Positions 51,243-59,253 of a stretch of 64,000 nt of DNA are shown piece after piece. The translations under genes were made by a program, and so were the position numbers. Numbering within the stretch: the first letter of the stretch is position 1; each line of letters starts with the position of its first letter. The notes under the pieces are model-generated. The model was not told where the DNA came from and did no database searches. It saw nothing but the letters and a program-made list of their open reading frames with translations. This DNA comes from Rhodococcus sp. 1168 (GTDB lineage: Bacteria > Actinomycetota > Actinomycetes > Mycobacteriales > Mycobacteriaceae): contig NZ_MKKY01000055.1 in NCBI RefSeq assembly GCF_002091955.1, positions 62,001 to 126,000 on the forward strand, read 5' to 3'.

Positions 51243-53948
51243 CTACCTCTGAAGATGCTCGATGGTCAATACGTCAGTCGCAGAGACCAATTGAAACTCG
51301 GCTCGCCCTACCAGATTAGCGATGGCCATCATGCCGGGAGTCTGGGTACGACGGACGACGCCCCAATCTCCGATGATGTAGAGCCGTTGTTGAGCCCGGG
51401 TGATTCCGACGTTCAACAACTTGGCCGCAGATACTTCGTGCTTGTTTCCGGACAGATCTGCTTGCGCTGCCCACCGGAGACGCCCCGAGTCCTGCATGAG
51501 GTCCAGGATCACGACGTCGTATTGCCGCCCTTGAAATTTATGGGCAGTTCCACATTCGATGGCTAGAGTTTTCCTGCGCGCCAGAGCTTCTGCTTGTCTG
51601 GCATGTGCTACATACGGGCATACCAGTCCCATCGACGTGCTCGAGTGGTCTCGGTGACGGGCGTGAATGGCCTCGATCAAGTCGAGCCCGAGAGGGTGGA
51701 TCCACGACGCGTCGGTTCGGCGCAAACCTTGTTCGGGGTGCGTGGCGGTGTCCACGAAGACCACGTAAGGCTGTCCGAGACGGTCGTCGTTGTTCCGCCA
51801 AGAGCTTTCGAGTAGGCCGTCGTAGCAGAACTCGTTGACCACGCCAGCGATGATTGGTGGGTATCGATACTGCGTTCGCAACGCCACACAACGTGAATTG
51901 TCCTGTGCAGAGGCTCGATCCACGACACCGAGCAGGGCGAAAATATCATCTTGCTGCCAGTGCAACACCTGCTTGTCGACTTCGGTGATCGCGTCGTCGG
52001 TGTCGGTGATTGGCGCATTCTGAAGAAAGTCACCCACGTATGCGAGGCAACGGTCGGCCTTCGATCCGGCGTAGACCAGTTGCGCGATCTGCGCCGACGC
52101 TGCCTCATCGATAATTACCGTGTCGAATCTTCGGTTCGACAACTCTGCCTTGGTTGTCAACGTAGACAGAGTGCATGCGATGACGGGTGCGTTTTCCAGG
52201 AGTGTGCGCTTGGTCGCCGCATACTCGTCGTCGAGGAGCTTCTTCTGACGATTCAGCTCCCTGATCGCGGCTTCGAGTGCTGCGACGCGTTCGTTGTACT
52301 CGTCGCGTTCGGCGAGAGCCTCCCAAGTCCCGTCCAGTCGCGCCGTGGAGATGATCTCCTCGTGATCGGGAGCGGCGTCGACAATCCGGAGAGCTTCCGC
52401 GTATTCACTTTCCAACTGGGCCAACCGTGCCTGCAAGGTGGACTCCGCAGCCTGCAAAGTAGAGGCTTCACTGGCTAGTTCACGCGCGTGTTGCCCGGCA
52501 AATTCAGCGCTTTGTACCTGCTCATGCGCTCTGGTGGCCTCTCCGCCTGTGGCAGCGGCAGCCCTTCTGAGTGTCTCGAACCCGGACTGGGCACAATGTA
52601 GCTCGGCGGCAAGCGCATCGCGAAGCTCTACAGCGCGTCGTACTCGTGCATCGGCTTCTCCTCGGCGCCAGGGCAATCCCGCGATCCAAGAGTGCTGTGC
52701 CGAGGTAGCCTCGGACCACTTCAATACGGCATCGGAGTGCCCGACTCTCAGTAATGCGAGCGTGCGTTCGGCGACTTGGACATCCTGCGCAGCGTTGTAC
52801 GCGGTCCGGGCAGTCGACTCAGCATGGTGTTTCAGCTGAGGCAACCTCGATGCGGAAGCAATGCTGCGTTGAACAGCCTCGTCGATGCGGTCGAGGGCGG
52901 TAAGTCGGCGTGTGGACTCGACCCCGGCCATCGTGATGTCCTCGGCAAGGTGCCGTGCGGTAGTCGCAGCTTCTCGAGCTCTCAGCGCAGTTTCGAGGCG
53001 AAGGCCGTTACCTTGCTCGAGTTGTTGCACTACAACACTGAGATGAGTGCGATCGGGGTGTGCGGCATTTGCGGCGATTGCTCCCTCGATCTCCTGCAAT
53101 CGTGCGGCCCTGTTTGTCATCACCGCTGCAGTCTTGTCGACCGTGAGCCAAGGATGCTCTCGAACCTTCTGGGTGAGTTTGTCCGTGGAACCGACCCGCA
53201 CGACTTGACCAGGTTCGGTCACCCTCTCAACGACGGACTCGACGACGTTGTCCACTGCGACATTGGTGTGCGACGCGATGAGAACGGAGTGACCCTGGCT
53301 CAACGCACGAGATACTGCTTCAACGATGACCTTCGTCTTTCCGGTACCGGGCGGGCCCCACACCAGCCATGCGCCACCGGAGGTCATGGCGCTCAGAGCT
53401 TGCTGCTGCTCGTCGTTCAGTGTGGGAACAACGGGCACCGCAGGAAGAGCTCCGCGTGACCACAAGTCGACGACCAAAGGGGCACGGGTCGAGCCCTGTA
53501 GGCATGCGCGCAATTGCCGGAGTAGCTCGAGTTCGAAGTCATCGATGTACGAAACCTTCACATGGGTCGCAGTGCCGAGCGCTCGACGCGTCGATGGGGT
53601 GATCGTCAGCACGAGCCGATGCGCCTTGGGTTCGTATGCCAGTTCGACCTCGCTCCGCGGTGGGTTGCTTGCGTGTGACGCGTCGGCATCCACCACGAAG
53701 AATGTACGTCCTGACCACCCGTGTCGCGGCGGAGTAACCGACGTCATGACTGTCAGTAGCTTTTGCTCGGGGAGTGGCAGCGGATTGTTTGTTACCTGAA
53801 TAAGATTGACGTTTTGAACTCTGCGCGCAATCAGTGCTTCGAGCCCCGCGAGCGTATTCTCGCGCACCCATGGCCAAGTAGCTGCAGACCCATCCGTAGG
53901 TTGCTGCCTCTGCACGACAAAGCTGTTTGATGTTCCCCCACCCGACAT
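51243..53948 (-). CDS. Upf1/Dna2-like SF1 helicase with coiled-coil insertion
   Basis: A 901-residue protein. Residues 1-180 form an N-terminal domain with beta strands. Walker A is WGPPGTGKTKVIVEA (about residue 200) in ALSAMTSGGAWLVWGPPG, then VLIASHTNVAVDNVV (motif Ia). A long helical/coiled-coil insertion lies at about 260-600 (LQARLAQLESEYAEALRIV, AALEAAIRELNRQKKL). Walker B is VIIDEASAAQIAQLVY, followed by LRTQYRYPPIIAGVV, GTAHKFQGRQYDVVILDL and LNVGITRAQQRLYIIGDW. It belongs to the AAA_11/AAA_12 helicases, like the 1640-residue protein next door, but has no nuclease domain. It probably remodels nucleic acids or nucleoprotein. Its start overlaps a small ORF upstream (53831-54106). Confidence 0.9.
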   Translation of the reverse strand: MSGGGTSNSFVVQRQQPTDGSAATWPWVRENTLAGLEALIARRVQNVNLIQVTNNPLPLPEQKLLTVMTSVTPPRHGWSGRTFFVVDADASHASNPPRSEVELAYEPKAHRLVLTITPSTRRALGTATHVKVSYIDDFELELLRQLRACLQGSTRAPLVVDLWSRGALPAVPVVPTLNDEQQQALSAMTSGGAWLVWGPPGTGKTKVIVEAVSRALSQGHSVLIASHTNVAVDNVVESVVERVTEPGQVVRVGSTDKLTQKVREHPWLTVDKTAAVMTNRAARLQEIEGAIAANAAHPDRTHLSVVVQQLEQGNGLRLETALRAREAATTARHLAEDITMAGVESTRRLTALDRIDEAVQRSIASASRLPQLKHHAESTARTAYNAAQDVQVAERTLALLRVGHSDAVLKWSEATSAQHSWIAGLPWRRGEADARVRRAVELRDALAAELHCAQSGFETLRRAAAATGGEATRAHEQVQSAEFAGQHARELASEASTLQAAESTLQARLAQLESEYAEALRIVDAAPDHEEIISTARLDGTWEALAERDEYNERVAALEAAIRELNRQKKLLDDEYAATKRTLLENAPVIACTLSTLTTKAELSNRRFDTVIIDEAASAQIAQLVYAGSKADRCLAYVGDFLQNAPITDTDDAITEVDKQVLHWQQDDIFALLGVVDRASAQDNSRCVALRTQYRYPPIIAGVVNEFCYDGLLESSWRNNDDRLGQPYVVFVDTATHPEQGLRRTDASWIHPLGLDLIEAIHARHRDHSSTSMGLVCPYVAHARQAEALARRKTLAIECGTAHKFQGRQYDVVILDLMQDSGRLRWAAQADLSGNKHEVSAAKLLNVGITRAQQRLYIIGDWGVVRRTQTPGMMAIANLVGRAEFQLVSATDVLTIEHLQR

Positions 53949-54106
53949 GGCACTACCGTATAGGGGGATTCGTCCGATCGTGCAACCTGAACGTGGCCGA
54001 GTGTCTCGAGAATCTGTACCACCTCACCCCGTTGGATGCTGAGGGGGACAAGGTTGTCTGTCACGACGCGCGTCAGTTGATAGTCTGCGAATCTCTCATA
54101 CTCCAT
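53831..54106 (-). CDS. Small ORF overlapping the helicase start (SH3-like?)
   Basis: ATG 54106 has a good ribosome-binding site (AAGAAGGG eight bases upstream). The first 60 residues are credible coding sequence (ERFADYQLTRVVTDNLVPL, SIQRGEVVQILETLGHVQVA), with the pattern of an SH3-like beta-barrel. The end after VVPCRVG overlaps the helicase N-terminus by 118 bases and loses quality. The helicase ATG lies inside it. Possibly the true product is a small regulator that is translationally coupled to the helicase, or a frameshift hides a fusion. Confidence 0.45.
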   Translation of the reverse strand: MEYERFADYQLTRVVTDNLVPLSIQRGEVVQILETLGHVQVARSDESPYTVVPCRVGEHQTALSCRGSNLRMGLQLLGHGCARIRSRGSKH

Positions 54107-54329
54107 TACTTGACCCTTCTTGCAGAAGATGTTGGCAATCAGTGGTTTTGGACGTTCATCAATGTTCTACCCGTCTCGATCTTCAGGGCTTTGGTCTGCT
54201 ACGTCAGTCTGTCTGGAGAGTTCGATGGGGATCAAGAGCCGCTGTCCATGCTGATCGTCATGTAACTCCCCGTCGGACCCTGGTTGTATGTTGCGTGGGG
54301 ACAGAACTTGATGGGGGTGGGTGCGAGCG

Positions 54330-55121
54330 ATGAGATGGAACCCGTTGGATCGGCGGTCGCAGGACCAGCGTGCGATCGACGATGCACTGGTCGGCCTGGG
54401 AAAGTCTCTTTGGACGGACCCACGAGTCGCCGGCCGATCGCTGCAGTTCGTTCGTGACGCGTTGGGAGCTTGGCGTACCGCAGCAAACCCAGCGTTGGTC
54501 GATCCGACTGGCACCCGACGCGAGAAGGTGCGCAGAGTCGTCGACCGTGACCGCAAGGCCGAGAACGGCGTGTCGGCGGACATCGCTGAGATCAGCGCGC
54601 TTCAGACCTCGATACGGGGCAAAGTCGTCTACGCCGTCGTGTTTCTGGCAGCAGAAGTGTCGGGCCTCGAGGCCTGGACTGCGATCGAGGTGGCGCATCG
54701 GATCGTGCGAATCGATCTCTCGACCGAGGTTGCCTCCGTCGCGAGCAGTGCCGGGCAACTCGAAACTGCTTTCACGCGGCTGGGGGCGTCGCCGACCGGT
54801 CATCTTGCCGATGATCCAGAGGTACAGAGGATTTATCGCGAGCGCACAGATGCACTCGCGGACCGGCAACGCACGCTCATCGGTCGTTTGACGGCTCTGC
54901 GGTCGTACCTGGACGGTTTGACCGACATCGAGCGAGAACTGCAGAAGGCGCGGTGGATCGAGAACCATGGAACACCGGAGGCAGCCGAGTTCGAGGCGCG
55001 GGAGGGCGACGAACTCGGATCACTGCACCTCGGCGCAGCCCGCGACATGTTCGACGAAGCGACCGACCGAATCGGTGTTCAACTGCGCGACGCAGCCGAA
55101 CAGCTGGGACGATCGGTCTGA
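54330..55121 (+). CDS. Hypothetical helical protein (263 residues)
   Basis: The frame opens at GTG 54321, but ATG 54330 is likely (GGGGGTGGG upstream). The product is almost entirely helical: DRRSQDQRAIDDALVGLG, AEVSGLEAWTAIEVAHRIV, ALADRQRTLIGRLTALRSYL, LTDIERELQKARWIENHG, and a final AARDMFDEATDRIGVQL. It has several coiled-coil-like heptads and no membrane helix, so it may form oligomers. Family not recognised. It converges on the DUF2510 gene (stop codons nine bases apart). Confidence 0.7.
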   Translation: MRWNPLDRRSQDQRAIDDALVGLGKSLWTDPRVAGRSLQFVRDALGAWRTAANPALVDPTGTRREKVRRVVDRDRKAENGVSADIAEISALQTSIRGKVVYAVVFLAAEVSGLEAWTAIEVAHRIVRIDLSTEVASVASSAGQLETAFTRLGASPTGHLADDPEVQRIYRERTDALADRQRTLIGRLTALRSYLDGLTDIERELQKARWIENHGTPEAAEFEAREGDELGSLHLGAARDMFDEATDRIGVQLRDAAEQLGRSV

Positions 55122-55129
55122 GGACTCGC

Positions 55130-55756
55130 TTACGGTGCGCCGAAGCCGTAGGTGTAACTCCCCGTCGTCCAGTTCATCGTGGAGTGGTATTTGTAACCAC
55201 TCATGGTCCCATCTCCGTTGTCTTCGTTCGAAACGAAGCATTCGAATACAGTCGTTGTCGCAGTGAGATCGTCGGCTGATCCTCCGCTGACTGGTGAACA
55301 CGACACCGAAATGATCGGCCCGTCAACGATGCCTTTCGAGATGTGGTCCTCGGCCATCTTTTTGATGCTGCTTTCGATGCCGCTTACCGAAATGAGTCTC
55401 GAGACCCGTTCGGAGTCGTCCGCCTTCTTCTGTGCTGCGGCAGCGGCTGCGACACGGTCGGACTCTTGTTGTGCGGCTTGATCCGCGGCGTCCTGCGCAA
55501 CTTGCTGCTCCGCCTTCACATTAGAGTCGTGAAATATCTTGGCGGTAATTCCTCCGACAGCCAACACGAGCAAGGCTGCGGCAGCGATGATGACAAGTTT
55601 CTTGGATGGGCGCCACCTCGGGGTCTTCACGCTGGTGGGCGCCGAGGGTCCCGATGGCTCCGGCAGATCCAGCCACGTCGAGCCGTTCCAATACCGCTGG
55701 CGGCCGTCCGGGGTCGGATACCATCCAGGCTGTGCGGACAGTGGTTCATCGGGCAT
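55130..55756 (-). CDS. DUF2510-domain membrane protein
   Basis: A 208-residue protein. A DUF2510 domain is at the N-terminus (QPGWYPTPDGRQRYWNGSTW), then a single membrane helix (KKLVIIAAAALLVLAVGGIT). A long Ala/Gln/Asp-rich coiled region follows outside (QQVAQDAADQAAQQESDRV). The C-terminal domain (DGPIISVSCSPVSGGSADDL, FECFVSNEDNGDGTMSGYK) looks like the PASTA/DUF-type C-terminal fold with a Cys pair. Common in actinobacteria and thought to be anchored in the cell envelope. It is divergent from the exonuclease-TerD gene with a palindrome between them. Confidence 0.88.
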   Translation of the reverse strand: MPDEPLSAQPGWYPTPDGRQRYWNGSTWLDLPEPSGPSAPTSVKTPRWRPSKKLVIIAAAALLVLAVGGITAKIFHDSNVKAEQQVAQDAADQAAQQESDRVAAAAAAQKKADDSERVSRLISVSGIESSIKKMAEDHISKGIVDGPIISVSCSPVSGGSADDLTATTTVFECFVSNEDNGDGTMSGYKYHSTMNWTTGSYTYGFGAP

Positions 55757-55862
55757 TCGTGCGATCCGTTCGTGACAGGCTTTCCGAGGGCCGGTAGCGG
55801 GAGTGCTACGGCGAAAGTGCTTTTCAATTATCCAATGAAAAACTGGACATCTTCACCAGTTC

Positions 55863-55882
55863 GTTCATTCGAGTGAATGAAC
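55863..55882. promoter_or_regulatory. Palindrome, 8-4-8, between divergent genes
   Basis: GTTCATTC and GAATGAAC are perfect inverted repeats separated by GAGT, located between the starts of the DUF2510 gene (55756) and the exonuclease-TerD gene (56000). It looks like an operator. The half-site resembles that of the palindrome at the tandem TetR gene (39687-39702). Confidence 0.5.
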
Positions 55883-55999
55883 TTCTGTCTCGGGCAGTTC
55901 ACGTCAGAGTCCGGGACTGGATTGTGTTCTGGTGGTGCGCTCACCGACGATGCTGCATAGTGACCGGAGATCGGATCGCTATCGTCGAAAGCAGAAAAG

Positions 56000-57751
56000 A
56001 TGCGCAACACCACTACGGCCACGGACGACCGCTGGGTCGTGGTCGATGTAGAGACTTCCGGCCTGAAGGCAAGCCGCGACCGTGTTCTCAGTGTTGCCGC
56101 ATTGACGATCGACGAGAACGGCAATATCGGAAGCGAACTATCAACCTTGGTGAACCCGGGCTGCGACCCTGGACCGGTGCACATTCACAAGCTCACGCCG
56201 GATCGGCTGGCAGGTGCGCCGAAGTTCGAGGACGTTGCTCCGCAGCTCATGGAGATGCTGGACGGTCGAACGATGGTCGCGCACAACGCGAGCTTCGACC
56301 ACGGGTTCTTGAAATTGGAAGCTATGCGCGCAGGTATAGACATGCCCACCAAACAGCGGCTGTGCACTGTCGCTTTGTCGCGTCGCTTACAACTCGATCT
56401 ACCGAACCACAAGCTGGCGACGCTCGCTGCGCATTGGAAAGTCATGCAGTCCAACGCGCACGATGCCTACGACGATGCTGTCGTTCTGTCGCAGATCTTC
56501 ACCCACAGTTCGCGTCTCGCCCGATCGTTGGATCTGCCACTGCCGGTGACGATGTGCACCGAGCGCTTGACGCTGTATCCGGACTCCGTCCCACGGACCG
56601 ACTGCCGTTGGGAGAATCCAGGCCGGTTCGATCCGTCACAGGGCTTGATCCAGGGGATGCGCGTCGTAATCAGTGGAAGTACGAATATTCCACGGCTACA
56701 ACTGGCCGCCCGTCTCGATCAGGCGGGGCTCGACGTCATGAATTCGGTGAGCCGCTACACGAGCCTGGTGGTGTGCTCCGACCCGACTTCCGAGAGTGGC
56801 AAGGTACGGCGCGCCCGCGCCAACGGGCTGGAGGTCGTGAGCGAATCGCACATCCTCGACCTCCTTGACGCCGTACGTCTGGGGACTCCCAAGGGCGAGC
56901 GGACATCGGTCGCCGTGCCTTCTCCGCCGTCACCTCAGGCCCGACTCGGGGCGGGCAAGCCATGGCAAGACCGACGAGTACTGGTGATGGGTGGGTCGCA
57001 CGTCGAGTCCGTGTTGATGCGTTCGCGATTGATTCAGCTCGGCGCGACGCCCGCTGTGAATCTGAGTGCAGGTGTGACGGACGTTCTGGTGCTGACCGAT
57101 GGTGATGGCGACCCGCGGATGCCGCGAGTCGCCGAACGTGGACTGACAGTGCTCACCCCGGTGCTGGTCGACAGCGCTTTGAATCTTGACGACCCGATCG
57201 CAGTTGGCCCCGTACAGCCGAAGATTCCCCCTCTCGTTCCGCGAGGAGGTGTTCTCGACCTCGACTCGGGCATGACTTCGTTGTCCGTCAACGTATCTTG
57301 GCGAGCAAGTGACACCGACAGCACGGCCGTCGATGTCGTAGCCTTCCTGCTCAACAGCGACGAATTGGTTTCAAGCGAGGAAGATTTCGTCTTCTTCAAT
57401 GCACCGGCGACGTCTGACGGCGGAGTTGCGCTGACTATCGATGGGGACAGTGAGCAGGGGATCGGCATCGATCTGACGTCGGTGCCAGCCGACTGCGAAC
57501 GGATCGTGGTCGCGGGAGCAATCGAAGGCGACGCAACGTTCGGTGATATCGGTGCTGTGTCGATCGCTCTTGACGGACATGGGGCTCCCGTAGCCACAGC
57601 GGTCCTCGATGCGGCGACGACCGAGCGGTCATTGCTCCTTGCCGAGATCTACCGTCGAGGAGCGAGCTGGCGGTTCCGCGCGATCGGTCAGGGGTACGAC
57701 GATGGTTTGCCGGAACTCGCCGTGCGATACGGCGTCGAGGTCGACGAATAG
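56000..57751 (+). CDS. DEDDh exonuclease-BRCT-TerD fusion protein
   Basis: A 583-residue protein. Residues 8-175 form a DnaQ-like DEDDh 3'-5' exonuclease: VVVDVETSGLKASRDRVLSV (Asp and Glu), MVAHNASFDHGFL, and the HDAYDDAVVLSQI His-Asp motif. A BRCT domain follows at about 215-300 (GMRVVISGSTNIPRLQLAAR). A second BRCT-like unit (RRVLVMGGSHVESVLMRSRL) lies at about 320-390. The C-terminal TerD domain begins at about 420 and contains EDFVFFNAPATSDGGVALTI, GDSEQGIGIDLTSVPADCER, and AEIYRRGASWRFRAIGQGY. In contrast to the TerD gene at 22234, the acidic calcium-type region is preserved. A cytosolic DNA-repair or defence nuclease; TerD may target it. This fusion is known in actinobacteria. Confidence 0.92.
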   Translation: MRNTTTATDDRWVVVDVETSGLKASRDRVLSVAALTIDENGNIGSELSTLVNPGCDPGPVHIHKLTPDRLAGAPKFEDVAPQLMEMLDGRTMVAHNASFDHGFLKLEAMRAGIDMPTKQRLCTVALSRRLQLDLPNHKLATLAAHWKVMQSNAHDAYDDAVVLSQIFTHSSRLARSLDLPLPVTMCTERLTLYPDSVPRTDCRWENPGRFDPSQGLIQGMRVVISGSTNIPRLQLAARLDQAGLDVMNSVSRYTSLVVCSDPTSESGKVRRARANGLEVVSESHILDLLDAVRLGTPKGERTSVAVPSPPSPQARLGAGKPWQDRRVLVMGGSHVESVLMRSRLIQLGATPAVNLSAGVTDVLVLTDGDGDPRMPRVAERGLTVLTPVLVDSALNLDDPIAVGPVQPKIPPLVPRGGVLDLDSGMTSLSVNVSWRASDTDSTAVDVVAFLLNSDELVSSEEDFVFFNAPATSDGGVALTIDGDSEQGIGIDLTSVPADCERIVVAGAIEGDATFGDIGAVSIALDGHGAPVATAVLDAATTERSLLLAEIYRRGASWRFRAIGQGYDDGLPELAVRYGVEVDE

Positions 57752-57852
57752 CCATCGATCTTCTGCGGAAGCGGTGCCAGCACACGCACTTCGAACGCAC
57801 TTTCTCCAGCACCGTTGGATGTCGCGAGAAGGTGGAGTACCGGGGTCGACGC

Positions 57853-58218
57853 CTATTTGCGATCGAGGCCCGGGCCTTTGTGCAGGACCTTCCCGTTCTG
57901 GTCGGCCTCGACGTATGGGCGTTGCTCTGCCGTGAACTCGGCTTCACAATCGAGCGATTGAGTCAAAGCTTCGATTCGTTCGGTCCACTCGGCGCGAACA
58001 ACTGCCTGTTGGGGGACGGACAGTGAGTCGTAGGTCTTCGAACCTGCCAGCACGTCCGCGAAGTCGCGCGTCGTGACGTTGTGTGATTTCTCGATCTCGC
58101 GCCCTACTACAGCCCAATGTGCAATCTGTTGGGCGGCGCTTCGGCCGGCGGCTGCGCCCGCTTGCTTCGCCGCGGCGTACAGATCGTCGTTTATTCGCAT
58201 GGAAGATGTTGTCTCCAT
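57853..58218 (-). CDS. ParD-like antitoxin (orphan)
   Basis: A 121-residue protein. The N-terminal 45 residues match the ParD-like antitoxin family: MRINDDLYAAAKQAGAAAGR, then SAAQQIAHWAVVGREIE, which forms the ribbon-helix-helix DNA-binding part. The C-terminal tail is charged and disordered (EWTERIEALTQSLDCEAEF). Start ATG 58218, with a second at 58200. Normally such a protein pairs with a toxin encoded directly downstream. The next gene downstream on this strand is DUF2510 at 55756, and nothing toxin-like lies near, so it is an orphan or acts on a distant toxin. Confidence 0.75.
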   Translation of the reverse strand: METTSSMRINDDLYAAAKQAGAAAGRSAAQQIAHWAVVGREIEKSHNVTTRDFADVLAGSKTYDSLSVPQQAVVRAEWTERIEALTQSLDCEAEFTAEQRPYVEADQNGKVLHKGPGLDRK

Positions 58219-58255
58219 GATGGCCTCCGAAGTCGCCGGTCAGGATCCAATGTAG

Positions 58256-58687
58256 CAATGTGCCAGATCTCGAGTCGCTGACAGGACCGTAAGGTTGGCG
58301 TCAACATGGCTTAGATTGCCAGCCAAAACACCCGGCCTGGCTGACTCTGGACAGAAATGGCCCGGTTCAGCGGGGGCACGCTAACTGCTGCACTCCGTCC
58401 GGTAAATGTTCATCTGGCAGTGAACTCTCGAAAGAGCAACGCAACGGCGGCATCTGTGCAATCTGCATCTTGGGTTGTGAAACGATCGAGTAGGAGTCCT
58501 CGAAAACTAGCCCCGACCCACCTAACGTTCGGCGACGAACAAGACCCACAAGACGGCGGAGTGCCGGGTCAATACAGAAAGATGCGAATCCGCGGTCAGG
58601 TTGAAATCGAACGCAGGGAACCGAATGCGTCCGGACCGCGTCTGATCCAATGAGCGGCCTTCTCAGCCGCCCAGGGGAGGGGATCAG
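58256..58687. other. Intergenic region before the ESX-type cassette
   Basis: About 430 bases without a credible gene; open frames on both strands lack a protein-like pattern. The last 15 bases carry a strong ribosome-binding site (GGGGAGGGGATCAG) for 58688. The region should hold the cassette's promoter. Confidence 0.5.
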
Positions 58688-58969
58688 ATGAATATTCCGG
58701 CAGATTTTCCACCAGTGCTGTATGTACCGTGTGTACAGCAGACACACGATGCGACCGAAGCTTCGGTGAGGATGCGGACCACGCGTGACGGGCGTTCGGC
58801 TGTGCTCGTTTACTCGGCGTTGGACCGGTTACACACGTGCGTCGGCACCGACGTGCCGTGGATGGTCCTGCCCACCGAGCGACTCGCCGAGGTTCGGGAC
58901 GCGGCGCCATTCGACCTGGTACTTCTCGATGTGGTTGTACCCGAACACGAACGGGCGGTCGGCCGATGA
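58688..58969 (+). CDS. SAV_915-family protein
   Basis: A 93-residue protein with the pattern of the SAV_915/SseB-like family: MNIPADFPPVLYVPCVQQ, EASVRMRTTRDGRSAVLVYS, ALDRLHTCVGTDVPWMVLP, FDLVLLDVVVPEHERAVGR. Small alpha/beta fold, soluble, probably a chaperone-like or regulatory factor, frequently next to WXG100-type genes in actinobacteria. Strong Shine-Dalgarno before the ATG. The TGA overlaps the ATG of the next gene. Confidence 0.85.
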   Translation: MNIPADFPPVLYVPCVQQTHDATEASVRMRTTRDGRSAVLVYSALDRLHTCVGTDVPWMVLPTERLAEVRDAAPFDLVLLDVVVPEHERAVGR

Positions 58970-59250
58970 GCCTGCACGTCGACCAAGCTGCTCTCCGTGC
59001 CGAGGCCGGAAAGCTTGCCGACGCGTCGAGCCGGTTGGACGAGCTTTCCGTTTCGCTCCCCACCGACGTCGATGGGGGTATCGGAAGTGCGGCAATTCTC
59101 GGGATCGTGTCCGTCTTGGTCGAGTCGGGTGGTGAGTTGACGTCGGCGCTGGCCGGTTTCGGCGATGTCTTGTCGGAGTGCCTCGATCGATACTCCGAAC
59201 AGGACATGGTTGCGGCTGAGGAGATCAACTCTGCGGCGTGGGTGCAATAG
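58966..59250 (+). CDS. WXG100-like ESX-type protein
   Basis: A 94-residue protein that starts with the ATG overlapping the SAV_915-like stop; the longer open frame (58837) lies inside that gene. It is all helical: HVDQAALRAEAGKLADASSR, then SVLVESGGELTSALAGFGDV and CLDRYSEQDMVAAEEINSAA. Length, helical-hairpin pattern and neighbours fit the ESX secretion-associated (EspC/WXG100-like) group, though the central WxG is replaced by GIGSAA. It may act as a carrier or partner for the next protein in type VII secretion. Confidence 0.8.
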   Translation: MSLHVDQAALRAEAGKLADASSRLDELSVSLPTDVDGGIGSAAILGIVSVLVESGGELTSALAGFGDVLSECLDRYSEQDMVAAEEINSAAWVQ

Positions 59251-59253
59251 CCG

